From CAVVIO01 sp963748095 (GTDB lineage: Bacteria > Bacteroidota > Bacteroidia > Bacteroidales > UBA10428): DNA of 64,000 nucleotides. The DNA is taken from NCBI GenBank assembly GCA_963748095.1, contig CAVVIO010000009.1, positions 124,001-188,000 on the forward strand, in the 5' to 3' direction. Positions 17,800-26,236 of the stretch are shown one piece after another. The position numbers and the translations under genes were made by a program. Positions within the stretch are counted from its first letter, which is position 1; every line of letters begins with the position of its first letter. The notes beneath the pieces were generated by a model. The model saw only the letters and a list, made by a program, of their open reading frames with translations. It made no database searches and was not told the origin of the DNA.

Positions 17800-18570
17800 T
17801 TATAATATTTCCGTGGTAAAATCTGATATTGCCGTATGCAGTTCATTATTATTACTAAGTGCCCTGATAAAAGCGCTTCCAATAATGGCCCCGTTCGCAT
17901 GATCACAAGCCTGATTAAAAGTAGTTGCATTGGAAATACCAAAACCTACCAGCCTGGGATTTTTTAATTGCATGTTTTTAATCCGCAGGAAATAATCCAA
18001 TTGCTCCTTACCAAATCCCTCACGTACCCCGGTAGTGGACGATGAGGACACCATGTAAATGAATCCCCGGCTGATCTTATCAATCATTCGTATTCTTTTC
18101 TCCCCGGTTTGCGGGGTAATGAGAAAGATAGCATGCAACTCGTTTTTTTCAAATACCGGTTGATATTCTTCCACAAAAATATCCAGCGGTAAATCAGGTA
18201 AAATGACCCCATCAATACCGGTTTCACGACATTTTTCACAAAAATTTTCTATTCCATACTGAATTACAGGATTCAGATACCCCATCATAATCAGGGGAAT
18301 ATCTACCTGCGAACGGATATCCGATAGCTGTTCGAACAAAAGATGCAGGTTCATTCCATTTTTAAGTGCAACATCGTTGCTTTTCTGGATGACAGGTCCG
18401 TCAGCCATCGGATCGGAGAAAGGTATTCCGATTTCAATAAGATCGGCTCCATTTCCTGCCAGTTCTTTAATAATGGTAACTGTATCATTCAAACCGGGAT
18501 AACCGGCAGTAAAATAAACCGAAAGAATTCGGGAGCTTTTGCGTTGGAATAATTTATTTATTCTGTTCAT
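17800..18570 (-). CDS. trpA: Tryptophan synthase alpha subunit
   Basis: Cleaves indole-3-glycerol phosphate to indole and glyceraldehyde 3-phosphate and passes indole to TrpB. The 256-residue TIM barrel carries both catalytic acids, Glu47 in GADLIEIGIPFSDP and Asp57 in MADGPV. The phosphate-binding loops are GFGISNAT and NGAIIGSAF, and the alpha-beta contact segment SSSSTTGVREG is present. Last gene of the trp operon. It normally follows trpB directly, but here 571 bases including a foreign-looking gene separate them, which may weaken its co-expression with trpB. Confidence 0.96.
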   Translation of the reverse strand: MNRINKLFQRKSSRILSVYFTAGYPGLNDTVTIIKELAGNGADLIEIGIPFSDPMADGPVIQKSNDVALKNGMNLHLLFEQLSDIRSQVDIPLIMMGYLNPVIQYGIENFCEKCRETGIDGVILPDLPLDIFVEEYQPVFEKNELHAIFLITPQTGEKRIRMIDKISRGFIYMVSSSSTTGVREGFGKEQLDYFLRIKNMQLKNPRLVGFGISNATTFNQACDHANGAIIGSAFIRALSNNNELHTAISDFTTEIL

Positions 18571-18613
18571 AATTTGTAGATTAACCCAGGTAAAAAAATA
18601 ATTATAAATTTAA

Positions 18614-18642
18614 GTCGGAAGACCGGAGATTGCAGTCGGAAG
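18614..18642. repeat. Degenerate copies of the GGAAGAC heptamer on the trpA side of the inserted gene
   Basis: GTCGGAAGACCGG (18614-18626) and GTCGGAAG (18635-18642) resemble the complement of the GTCTTCC array at 19083-19131. The inserted four-helix-bundle gene is thus flanked by related heptamers in opposite orientation. Confidence 0.5.
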
Positions 18643-18667
18643 CCATTATCCAAAAAAGATACAGGTA

Positions 18668-19030
18668 TTATTTGATCTTCGTTTTAAATGCGACTAACAT
18701 ATTCATCAAATTAAAAGAAGATTCATAATGAATTAAAAAAACATCCTCAGAACAATAATTTCTTCTCCTGGCTTTATGCAAACAAGTAACCACCTCTGCA
18801 AGGGAACGTATGGCATACCCCATAAATTTTCGGAATTCAGGATTTGTCTGGCCGATAGATCCTTCTGATATATTTAATGCAATGGAATCAACAGCTCTTC
18901 TAATTTGGGAAGAAAGATTATACATTTCATTTTTAGGAAATTGATAAGTTAGCTCATTTATATTTTCTCCTAATTCCATAGCTTTTTGCCAAATAATAAG
19001 CTTTTCAAATTTAAAATCCATATCTGTCAT
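18668..19030 (-). CDS. Four-helix-bundle protein (23S rRNA intervening-sequence protein family)
   Basis: A 120-residue helical protein of the S23/intervening-sequence family: FEKLIIWQKAMELGENINEL, FPKNEMYNLSSQIRRAVDSI, ALNISEGSIGQ, EFRKFMGYAIRSLAEVVTCL. The conserved NI.EG and the R/K-rich second helix are typical. Members occur inside 23S rRNA insertions and also, in Bacteroidota, as scattered single genes next to short tandem repeats; their function is not known. Here it interrupts the trpB-trpA junction in the same orientation and is flanked by heptamer repeats. An ATG one codon group later (MDFKF) is an alternative start. Confidence 0.88.
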   Translation of the reverse strand: MTDMDFKFEKLIIWQKAMELGENINELTYQFPKNEMYNLSSQIRRAVDSIALNISEGSIGQTNPEFRKFMGYAIRSLAEVVTCLHKARRRNYCSEDVFLIHYESSFNLMNMLVAFKTKIK

Positions 19031-19082
19031 TATTTTAGTTATAACTTCGCGAAATTATTAAAAGCCATTACTTATTAATCCT

Positions 19083-19131
19083 GTCTTCCGTCTTCCGTCT
19101 TCTGTCTTCCGTCTTCTGTCTTCCGTCTTCC
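19083..19131. repeat. Heptanucleotide tandem array, seven units of GTCTTCC/GTCTTCT
   Basis: Seven contiguous 7-base units: GTCTTCC in units 1, 2, 4, 6, 7 and GTCTTCT in units 3 and 5. It lies between trpB (stop at 19142) and the inserted four-helix-bundle gene. Such arrays change copy number by slippage. Confidence 0.9.
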
Positions 19132-19141
19132 CCAATATTAT

Positions 19142-20329
19142 TCACTTGTACAAATCAATATATTTCAGATACGTTTCCATATCTTTATCTCCCCTACCCG
19201 AGAGATTGACAACAACAATATCTTCTGTTTTAAATTTTATTTTTTCAAGTGCAGCCAGCGCGTGAGCCGATTCGAGTGCAGGAATAATCCCTTCCCGTTG
19301 TGTGAGTAAGTAACCCGCTTTCAGAGCTTCCTCATCGGTAGCTGACATAAATTGCGCCCTGCCGGTTTTAAACAAGTGGGAATGTAGTGGCCCAATTCCC
19401 GGATAATCGAGACCGGCTGAAATAGAATAGGGTTCGGTTATCTGACCGTCTTCATTTTGCATCAACATAGTACGGCTGCCATGAATGATGCCGGGCCTGC
19501 CCATCACCATGGTGGCAGCGGTATATTCTGTATCGAGCCCCTTGCCACTGGCTTCAACAGCCACCAGCTTTACTTCGTCACTATCCAAATAATGGTAAAA
19601 GGCTCCTGCCGCGTTACTGCCTCCTCCCACACAAGCAATGATATAATCGGGATTTTCATTCCCGGTTTTTTCTTTCAACTGGATTTTCATTTCCTCGCTG
19701 ATCACAGCCTGAAAACGGGTTACCATATCGGGGTAAGGATGTGGACCTACCACTGAGCCAATGATATAATGTGTATCAACCGGATTGTTGATCCAATCGC
19801 GAATGGCCTCATTGGTGGCATCCTTCAGGGTTTTATTGCCGCTATATACCGGAACTACTTCGGCTCCCAGCATTTTCATTCGCGAAACATTCGGAGCTTG
19901 TCTTTCAACGTCTAGTTGTCCCATGTATACAATACATTTCATTCCCATCAATGCACAAACTGTTGCTGTTGCCACACCGTGCTGACCGGCGCCGGTTTCG
20001 GCTATTATTCGCGTTTTTCCCAATCTCTGCGCCAGTAATATCTGTCCGATGGTATTGTTAATTTTATGTGCCCCTGTATGATTCAGGTCCTCCCTCTTAA
20101 GGTATATATTTGTATTATATAATTCCGATAACCGGGAGGCAAAATACAAAGGAGAAGGCCGACCTACATAATCCTTCAGCAATTGCCTGTATTGTTCCCG
20201 GAAGGAAGTTTCGTTCATTAAGGTCAGGTATTTTTCACGAAGCTCTTTAATATTCAAGTACATCATCTCCGGTATAAATGCTCCTCCGAATTCCCCGTAA
20301 TATCCTTTCTCATTTACATTATATAGCAT
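19142..20329 (-). CDS. trpB: Tryptophan synthase beta subunit
   Basis: PLP enzyme (395 aa) that condenses indole with serine to give tryptophan. The PLP lysine is Lys89 in NHTGAHKINNTIGQ; the phosphate-binding loop CVGGGSNAAG and the ETGAGQHGVATA loop, whose Glu is catalytic, are present. The length and N-terminus (YYGEFGGAFIPEMM) fit the standard TrpB1 form that works with TrpA. It starts four bases after the trpF stop. Downstream, the junction with trpA is broken by repeats and an inserted gene. Confidence 0.97.
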   Translation of the reverse strand: MLYNVNEKGYYGEFGGAFIPEMMYLNIKELREKYLTLMNETSFREQYRQLLKDYVGRPSPLYFASRLSELYNTNIYLKREDLNHTGAHKINNTIGQILLAQRLGKTRIIAETGAGQHGVATATVCALMGMKCIVYMGQLDVERQAPNVSRMKMLGAEVVPVYSGNKTLKDATNEAIRDWINNPVDTHYIIGSVVGPHPYPDMVTRFQAVISEEMKIQLKEKTGNENPDYIIACVGGGSNAAGAFYHYLDSDEVKLVAVEASGKGLDTEYTAATMVMGRPGIIHGSRTMLMQNEDGQITEPYSISAGLDYPGIGPLHSHLFKTGRAQFMSATDEEALKAGYLLTQREGIIPALESAHALAALEKIKFKTEDIVVVNLSGRGDKDMETYLKYIDLYK

Positions 20330-20333
20330 AATT

Positions 20334-20966
20334 CTATCTTTTTAACATGGAAATAAATGTTTTAATCGCCGATATATCCTTCAAACCGGGCTCGGTTTCA
20401 AACCGGCTGTTAATATCCAGTGCATGCAAATATGTCTGATTTATTTTATGGATTTCCGGTATGTCTTCCACCCCAATGCCCCCGCTTAAAAAAAACGGTT
20501 TCGGATAATCATAATTATATATCAGATTCCAGTTAAACTTCATTCCACTGCCTCCGTGCTGATTACTCAATGTATCGAATAAAAAATAATCGCAATAGGA
20601 ATCATAATTAATTATCTTTTCATAATCAAAATCCTCACCGATGCCAAAAGCTTTAATGACCTGTATATTCATCTCCTGTAATTCGCCGCAATACTCGGGA
20701 GGTTCATCACCATGTAGCTGCACATAATCAAGGCCGAAAGTGTCTGCGGTATTTATTACATTTTCTATCAGTTCATTTACAAATACACCAACACGTTTTA
20801 TACTATCGGGGATTTTATCCAATACTTTTATATCAAAATCTTCTCCAATATATCTTTTTGACTCCGGATAAAAAATAAAACCGATATAGTCAGGTTTCAG
20901 CTTAATCAGTTCCCTGATATTTTTCGCATCCCGCATCCCACAAACTTTTATTCTATATGTTGCCAT
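20334..20966 (-). CDS. trpF: Phosphoribosylanthranilate isomerase
   Basis: Isomerises N-(5-phosphoribosyl)anthranilate to the deoxyribulose form. The 210-residue TIM barrel starts IKVCGMRDAKNI with the catalytic Cys, and has YIGFIFYPESKRYI, VQLHGDEPPEYC, the catalytic Asp in DYFLFDTLSNQHGGSGMKF, and the phosphate loop FLSGGIGVEDI. It is a separate gene from trpC, 24 bases after it and four bases before trpB, in one polycistronic run. Confidence 0.96.
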   Translation of the reverse strand: MATYRIKVCGMRDAKNIRELIKLKPDYIGFIFYPESKRYIGEDFDIKVLDKIPDSIKRVGVFVNELIENVINTADTFGLDYVQLHGDEPPEYCGELQEMNIQVIKAFGIGEDFDYEKIINYDSYCDYFLFDTLSNQHGGSGMKFNWNLIYNYDYPKPFFLSGGIGVEDIPEIHKINQTYLHALDINSRFETEPGLKDISAIKTFISMLKR

Positions 20967-20990
20967 TGGGTATTGTATTTATATATCTTA

Positions 20991-21776
20991 TTATTTGTTC
21001 AACATATCAATAAAATCCGAAAAAGTCATTTCCGGTCTCTTTGATTTCATGAAATTTTCGCCCATTAGAAAACCACGATAACCGTAAGTTTTAAGTTTGA
21101 TGATCGTTTCCACATCACTTATTCCACTTTCAGAAATTTTCACAAACTTATCAGGAATTAAAGCAGCCAGTTCGATTGAAATTCCAATATCTACCCTGAA
21201 AGTTTTTAAATCACGATTATTCACGCCCACAATATCTACATAATCATTCAAATAATTCAATTCCTGTTGTGAATGAATTTCAAGAAGTACCTGAAGATCC
21301 AGATCATGTGCAAATTTAGCCAGATCGTATGTTTGTTCGGGTGTTAACGCGGCAGCTATCAATAAAATTACATCAGCTCCGATACCTTTAGCCTCAGATA
21401 TCTGGTATTTATCAATGATAAAATCTTTTCTAAGAATAGGGATCTGAACTTTTTCCCTTGCACGGACAAGATCAGTAGAAGATCCTCCGAAATACCTGTT
21501 ATCTGTCAGAACAGAAACACCACTGGCGCCGCCTTGAGCATATCCGGAAACCACTTCCTCCACTCTTGCTGTTTCATTGATCACCCCCTTTGAGGGCGAT
21601 TTCTTTTTAAATTCTGCAATTATTCCTGATTTCACCATCTTTAGTAATGGTACTGTCAAAGGTAGGGTTTTTCGGTTGAAATAAGGTAAATTTTCCAGTT
21701 TGCTATACGGAACCTGAATTTTCAGGTCATCTAATTCCAGTTTTTTATACGAAATTATCTCTTCTAATATTGTCAT
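20991..21776 (-). CDS. trpC: Indole-3-glycerol phosphate synthase
   Basis: Ring closure of the phosphoribosylanthranilate product to indole-3-glycerol phosphate. The 261-residue barrel shows IIAEFKKKSPSKGVI with the catalytic Lys, VSVLTDNRYFGG, PILRKDFIIDKYQI, LLEIHSQQEL, VGVNNRDLKTF and KISESGISD, all standard for TrpC. The start overlaps the trpD stop by four bases (ATGA), indicating coupled translation. Confidence 0.97.
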   Translation of the reverse strand: MTILEEIISYKKLELDDLKIQVPYSKLENLPYFNRKTLPLTVPLLKMVKSGIIAEFKKKSPSKGVINETARVEEVVSGYAQGGASGVSVLTDNRYFGGSSTDLVRAREKVQIPILRKDFIIDKYQISEAKGIGADVILLIAAALTPEQTYDLAKFAHDLDLQVLLEIHSQQELNYLNDYVDIVGVNNRDLKTFRVDIGISIELAALIPDKFVKISESGISDVETIIKLKTYGYRGFLMGENFMKSKRPEMTFSDFIDMLNK

Positions 21777-22765
21777 TGCATTTCAATTAATGTTTGGAGT
21801 GATTTCAACGCTTTTTTACTAAAAAGGGAATCTTTGGCGATTTCCAAACATTGTTCGAGCGATTTGTCATTATAATAACATTTCAGTCCTAAAGCCGCGT
21901 TGGCTATCACCACATCACTCTGGGCCCGGGTACCTTTCCCTTCGAGAATATTCATGAATATACCTGCTGATTCGGGAACAGTACTACCACCGTGAATTTC
22001 TTCCTGCTTTACAGGATCGAATCCAAGATCTTCAGGGATAAGCAATTGCTCCGAAAGGTTGGAAATATGCTTAAAAGGTGAAGTTAGTGAGACTTCATCG
22101 TAACCGTCGAGCGTATGTACAATAGCAAATTCCTTACCGGAATTCTGGAACAGGTAATTATAAAGCCGGGCCAGTTCCAGACTGAACACTCCAATCATTT
22201 GTTTTTGCGGAAAACTGGGGTTCACCATTGGCCCAAGCATATTGAAAAAGGTTTTGATACGCAGACTTTTCCTTACAGGAGCTACATTTTTCATTGCAGG
22301 GTTAAACAGGGGAGCATGGAGAAAACATACCCCCGATTTATCCATTTCCTTTTTCAATTTGTCATTATCATTGCTAAACTTATAACCCAGGTACTCCATT
22401 ACATTAGATGATCCGCAGGCCGACGAAACCCCATAATTCCCGTGTTTAGCCACTTTAGCCCCGGCGCCGGCCACAACAAATGTAGTTAATGTGGAGATGT
22501 TAAATGTATCTTTTGCATCACCGCCGGTACCGCAAAGATCGATTGTATCGAAATCATCCAGATCAACCCGGATACAAAGATCGAGTAGAGCATCACGAAA
22601 GCCCGTCAGTTCTTCAACAGTTATACTTCGCATAAGATATACTGTTAGAAAAGCAGCAATTTCCGGATCGCTGTAATTTCCATTGGCGATATTTTTTAAA
22701 ACCTTCTGGGCTTCTTCCTGGCTGAGGGTTTTTTGTTCGAACAAGTGGTTTAAGATATCTCTCAT
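21773..22765 (-). CDS. trpD: Anthranilate phosphoribosyltransferase
   Basis: Transfers phosphoribosyl from PRPP to anthranilate. The 330-residue protein has the helical N-domain (SQEEAQKVLKNIANGNYSDP), the PRPP loop LCGTGGDAKDTFNISTLT, the KHGNYGVSSACGSSNVME anthranilate/PRPP segment, and HAPLFNPAMKNVAPVRKSL. It is not fused to trpG. The stop overlaps the trpC start, and the start is 44 bases after trpG. Confidence 0.97.
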   Translation of the reverse strand: MRDILNHLFEQKTLSQEEAQKVLKNIANGNYSDPEIAAFLTVYLMRSITVEELTGFRDALLDLCIRVDLDDFDTIDLCGTGGDAKDTFNISTLTTFVVAGAGAKVAKHGNYGVSSACGSSNVMEYLGYKFSNDNDKLKKEMDKSGVCFLHAPLFNPAMKNVAPVRKSLRIKTFFNMLGPMVNPSFPQKQMIGVFSLELARLYNYLFQNSGKEFAIVHTLDGYDEVSLTSPFKHISNLSEQLLIPEDLGFDPVKQEEIHGGSTVPESAGIFMNILEGKGTRAQSDVVIANAALGLKCYYNDKSLEQCLEIAKDSLFSKKALKSLQTLIEMQ

Positions 22766-22809
22766 CAGTATATAGATTTATTGGTTGTAAATTTCATTTG
22801 ATTAAAAAA

Positions 22810-23394
22810 TTAAATATCAATATCCAGCCAGTTAGCCATTATTTTCAGCCCGATTTCTGTCAGTACAGACTCCGGATGGTATTGTACTCCTTTCACATCA
22901 TACTGCTTGTGGCTGATTCCCATAATCAGTCCCAGGTTATCTTCGCAGGTAACCGTAAAACAACCGGGTAGATTTTCAGACGACACCACCCAGGAGTGGT
23001 ACCTGCCGGCATCGAATTTTTTTGGAACTCCTTTATATAATTTATCGTCAGGTGTAAGCACAACCATTTCTGTGGCAACCCCATGATATACTTTATCCAG
23101 ATTTATAAGGCTCCCGTTAAATGCTTCTGCTATAGCCTGATGTCCCAGACAAACTCCCAGAATGCTTTTAGTTGGTGCATACCGTTTTACCAGATCGAGA
23201 CAAATTCCCGCTTCTATCGGAATTCCGGGTCCGGGTGACAATACAATCTTGTCGTATTTATTTACTTCATCAAGTGATATCTCATCGTTCCGGTAAACAT
23301 CCGGCAGTTGTGAAGTAAGTTTTTCAATATAATGAACCAGATTGTATGTAAACGAATCGTAGTTATCTATTACCAGAATTTTTCCCATAATCAT
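22810..23394 (-). CDS. trpG: Anthranilate synthase component II (glutamine amidotransferase)
   Basis: Class I glutamine amidotransferase (194 aa) that supplies ammonia to TrpE. It starts ILVIDNYDSFTYNLVHYIE, and the triad is visible: Cys82 in GVCLGHQAIAEAF and the His/Glu of YHPESVLTEIG. The oxyanion segment LSPGPGIP is present. ATG at 23394 overlaps the trpE stop as ATGA; an ATG two codons later is equally possible. The same subunit may also serve aminodeoxychorismate synthase, as in other bacteria with one amidotransferase; that cannot be judged here. Confidence 0.95.
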   Translation of the reverse strand: MIMGKILVIDNYDSFTYNLVHYIEKLTSQLPDVYRNDEISLDEVNKYDKIVLSPGPGIPIEAGICLDLVKRYAPTKSILGVCLGHQAIAEAFNGSLINLDKVYHGVATEMVVLTPDDKLYKGVPKKFDAGRYHSWVVSSENLPGCFTVTCEDNLGLIMGISHKQYDVKGVQYHPESVLTEIGLKIMANWLDIDI

Positions 23395-24797
23395 ATTTCT
23401 TTTGCCATATCAATAGCCTTCTTCAAGGCACCTAATTTATTGTTTACTTCCTGTAATTCGCTCTTTTCATTCGATACGGAAACAATTCCTGCCCCGGCCT
23501 GGTAAAAAAGCGTGTTATTTTTGCTGAGAAAAGTACGGATCATAATCGCGTGATTTAAATTACCTTGGAAATCAAGCAATCCGATAGCTCCACCGTAATA
23601 TCCACGGCTTTGATTCTCATATTTATCAATAAGTTCCATTGCTTTATACTTCGGGGCTCCGGAAAGTGTTCCTGCAGGAAAAGTTGCCGTCATCATATCC
23701 ACTGCATTGGAATCGCTATTAAGTTCACCCGAAACCGTAGATACCATGTGCAGTACATGCGAATAAAACTGTATTTCACGGTAATTTTCCACTTTCACCT
23801 TGCTGGCGTGCCGGCTCAAATCGTTTCTTGCCAGGTCGACCAGCATTACATGCTCGGCATTTTCCTTGATATCGGTTGATAACTCATTGGCCAGTAGTTT
23901 ATCCTTTTCGTCGTCGCCGGTACGGCGAAATGTTCCGGCAATCGGATTGATGTATGCTTTTCCTTTCTCTATTCTTAATTGCGACTCGGGTGACGAACCG
24001 AAAATCTTGTAATTTCCGTAATCGAAATAAAACAGGTAAGGTGAAGGATTTATTGACCGTAACGCACGGTACACATTAAATTCATCACCTGAAAATTTTT
24101 GGGAAAACTGACGCGACAGCACTATCTGGAAAACATCGCCCCGGTAGCAATGTTCTTTCCCTCTCGTTACCATCTGCATGTATTCCTCGTCAGTAAGGTT
24201 GGATGTTTCATTGTTATTGGACTGAAATCCATATGTGGCAATATTACGGTTATACAGCAGCGATTCGATGACTTCCATATTACTGGTTTCTCCCTCCGAA
24301 AGATTCTCCAGGATTTCAAGATCGTTTTTAAAGTGATTGACAGCAATAATATATTTATAGAAACTGTAAAGCAACTCAGGGATGTAATAATCTTTTTCTG
24401 GTGAGGAAGAGAATTTTATATTTTCGAAATACTGGACTGAATCATAGGAAGCATAACCAAACAGCCCGTTATAGGAACGATAATTATCCTGAGAACCGAA
24501 TTCAAAAGACTGAAGGAATTTGTTGAATTTTGTTTTAAAGGTACTTGTTCCTTCAATTTTTTCACGGTTTTCTGAGCCGTCGGGATAGTTTTCAAAAATC
24601 GTTCCCCTTTCTATCCTGAAAGTAGCAATCGGTTGCAGGCAAATAAAAGAATAACTGTTTTCATTGCCATGATAATCGGAACTTTCCAGTAAAATTGTAT
24701 TCGGAAAAACATCCCTGGCTTTCAGGTAGATACTTACCGGAGTAATGGTATCGGCCAGCACCTTTTTGATTAATGGGTTGAATTTAAATTTTTTCAT
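23391..24797 (-). CDS. trpE: Anthranilate synthase component I
   Basis: Converts chorismate plus ammonia to anthranilate, the first committed step to tryptophan. The 468-residue protein has the Trp feedback site LLESSDYHGNENSYSF near residue 36, and the chorismate-binding domain with PSPYLFYFDYG, GSSPESQLRIEKG, INPIAGTFRRTGDDEKD, LVDLARNDLSRH and FPAGTLSGAPKYKAMELIDK. Presence of the LLES motif points to feedback inhibition by tryptophan in addition to the attenuator upstream. First structural gene of the operon, separated from the leader peptide by 98 bases that contain the terminator hairpin. Confidence 0.97.
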   Translation of the reverse strand: MKKFKFNPLIKKVLADTITPVSIYLKARDVFPNTILLESSDYHGNENSYSFICLQPIATFRIERGTIFENYPDGSENREKIEGTSTFKTKFNKFLQSFEFGSQDNYRSYNGLFGYASYDSVQYFENIKFSSSPEKDYYIPELLYSFYKYIIAVNHFKNDLEILENLSEGETSNMEVIESLLYNRNIATYGFQSNNNETSNLTDEEYMQMVTRGKEHCYRGDVFQIVLSRQFSQKFSGDEFNVYRALRSINPSPYLFYFDYGNYKIFGSSPESQLRIEKGKAYINPIAGTFRRTGDDEKDKLLANELSTDIKENAEHVMLVDLARNDLSRHASKVKVENYREIQFYSHVLHMVSTVSGELNSDSNAVDMMTATFPAGTLSGAPKYKAMELIDKYENQSRGYYGGAIGLLDFQGNLNHAIMIRTFLSKNNTLFYQAGAGIVSVSNEKSELQEVNNKLGALKKAIDMAKEI

Positions 24798-24830
24798 AAT
24801 TCTATTTTATTAAACAGTTTTACAAACCAA

Positions 24831-24862
24831 AAGCGGCTTACCGTGAGTACGATAAGCCGCTT
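24831..24862 (-). terminator. trp attenuator terminator hairpin
   Basis: On the minus strand AAGCGGCTTA pairs with TAAGCCGCTT (10 bp, 12-base loop) and is followed by TTGGTTTG, a poor but U-rich tract. The loop holds CTCACGG; with the following TAA it forms CTCACGGTAA, the exact complement of TTACCGTGAG at the end of the leader ORF (complement of 24895-24904). Pairing of these two elements uses the descending arm's start and excludes the terminator, as in classical amino-acid attenuation. Confidence 0.85.
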
Positions 24863-24895
24863 TATATCTTTATTTATATACAATATCTGGCCACC

Positions 24896-24952
24896 TCACG
24901 GTAATCGTAAGTTCATGTGCCACCACCAGCTTGTATATAAAAATGTTCTCAT
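24896..24952 (-). CDS. trpL: trp operon leader peptide with three consecutive Trp codons
   Basis: ATG at 24952 opens an 18-codon frame, MRTFLYTSWWWHMNLRLP, ending in TGA at 24896. Three adjacent TGG codons (24920-24928) sit mid-peptide. The last codons and the stop overlap the TTACCGTGAG antiterminator arm. A ribosome that finishes the peptide would cover this arm and let the terminator form; one stalled at the Trp codons would leave it free to pair with CTCACGGTAA, so transcription reaches trpE. Trp-codon run, stop position and complementary arms agree, so the function is well supported although inferred from sequence alone. Confidence 0.88.
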   Translation of the reverse strand: MRTFLYTSWWWHMNLRLP

Positions 24953-24970
24953 CCTTTAATTATATGAATA

Positions 24971-25002
24971 CAAAGAAAAATATTTTATTTCAATTTTGCA
25001 AT
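24971..25002 (-). promoter_or_regulatory. Possible trp operon promoter in the clpX-trpL gap
   Basis: On the minus strand ATTGC (complement of 24998-25002) is followed after 19 bases by TTTCTTTG (complement of 24971-24978), an imperfect match to TTTG-N19-21-TAnnTTTG. It fits in the 57 bases between the clpX stop and trpL. If wrong, the trp genes depend on transcription entering from clpX. Confidence 0.3.
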
Positions 25003-25009
25003 TATTTTT

Positions 25010-26230
25010 TTATGCCACCTTCAATCTTTTCAGATTTACCCTTTCCAATTTATCCTCGGCATATTTCTTTGTAATAACTATTTTTTTGGTTTCGGATGAC
25101 GGAAGCTCAAACATGGCATCCATCATGATAACTTCGCAAATAGACCTCAACCCCCTGGCCCCCAGTTTAAATTCAATCGACTTATCGACAATATATTCCA
25201 GTACTTCTTCCTTGAAAGTAAGTTCTATTCCGTCAATATCAAATAATTTAATATACTGTTTAATGATCGAATTCCTGGGTTCTGTAAGAATATCCCTTAA
25301 AGTATCTCTGTCTAATGGGTTGAGATAGGTAAGTACCGGCAGACGTCCTATAATTTCAGGTATCATACCGAATGATTTCAGATCCTGGGGAGCAATATAC
25401 TGTAACAAATTTGTACGGTCGATGACGTTATTGGATCTGGAAGCTGAAAAACCTACAACTTTGGTATTCAACCGTTGGCCTATCTTCTTTTCAATACCAT
25501 CAAAAGCACCTCCGCAGATAAACAGTATATTTTTGGTATTAACCGGGATCATTTTCTGATCGGGGTGCTTACGACCACCCTGTGGTGGCACGTTAATTAC
25601 CGATCCTTCAAGCAGTTTCAGTAATCCCTGCTGAACACCTTCACCGGAAACATCGCGTGTGATAGATGGATTATCGCTTTTACGTGCAATTTTATCAATC
25701 TCATCTATAAAAACGATCCCCTTCTCGGCAGCTTCAACATTATAGTCGGCAACCTGTAATAATCTGGTAAGTATACTTTCTATGTCTTCACCAACATAAC
25801 CGGCTTCCGTCAGTACCGTAGCATCCACAATTGTAAATGGTACATGTAACATGCGTGAGATAGTGCGTGCCAGTAAGGTTTTCCCTGTTCCCGTTTCACC
25901 AACCAGGATAATATTCGATTTTTCGATTTCTACTTCTTCATCGTCCTTCCGGGTTACCTGCATCAATCTTTTATAATGATTGTATACGGCAACTGACAGG
26001 AATTTTTTAGCTTCATCCTGGCCAATTACATAAAGATCCAGAAATTTCTTGATCTCAAGGGGTTTGAGCAATTTGATAGAATTGACATCAAACTCGTTAT
26101 TTTTACGAAGTTCTTCCTGAACAATATCATAAGCCTGTTCGATACAACTATCGCAGATATGTCCGGAAATTCCGGCTATCAGCAAGTTGGTATCTTTTTT
26201 TTCGCGTCCGCAAAAGGAACATTTATCCAT
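25010..26230 (-). CDS. clpX: ATP-dependent protease ATP-binding subunit ClpX
   Basis: AAA+ unfoldase (406 aa) that feeds substrates to ClpP. The N-terminal zinc-binding domain has four cysteines (CSFCGREKK and HICDSC). AAA+ motifs follow: Walker A GETGTGKT, GYVGEDIES pore loop region, Walker B IVFIDEIDKIARK, the RKH loop GRKHPDQ and sensor 2 GARGLRSI. The ClpP-contact IGF-type loop lies near VVGFSASRS. It starts seven bases after the clpP stop. No terminator is seen between clpX and the trp leader except the trp attenuator itself. Confidence 0.97.
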   Translation of the reverse strand: MDKCSFCGREKKDTNLLIAGISGHICDSCIEQAYDIVQEELRKNNEFDVNSIKLLKPLEIKKFLDLYVIGQDEAKKFLSVAVYNHYKRLMQVTRKDDEEVEIEKSNIILVGETGTGKTLLARTISRMLHVPFTIVDATVLTEAGYVGEDIESILTRLLQVADYNVEAAEKGIVFIDEIDKIARKSDNPSITRDVSGEGVQQGLLKLLEGSVINVPPQGGRKHPDQKMIPVNTKNILFICGGAFDGIEKKIGQRLNTKVVGFSASRSNNVIDRTNLLQYIAPQDLKSFGMIPEIIGRLPVLTYLNPLDRDTLRDILTEPRNSIIKQYIKLFDIDGIELTFKEEVLEYIVDKSIEFKLGARGLRSICEVIMMDAMFELPSSETKKIVITKKYAEDKLERVNLKRLKVA

Positions 26231-26236
26231 AATCGT

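Noticed and set aside
19083..19131. CRISPR-like array
   Set aside because: Seven-base units with no spacers and no cas genes; this is a simple tandem repeat.
24831..24952. T-box or TRAP-type control of trpE
   Set aside because: No T-box specifier/AGGGUGG-like element and no series of spaced NAG triplets; the Trp-codon leader explains the region.
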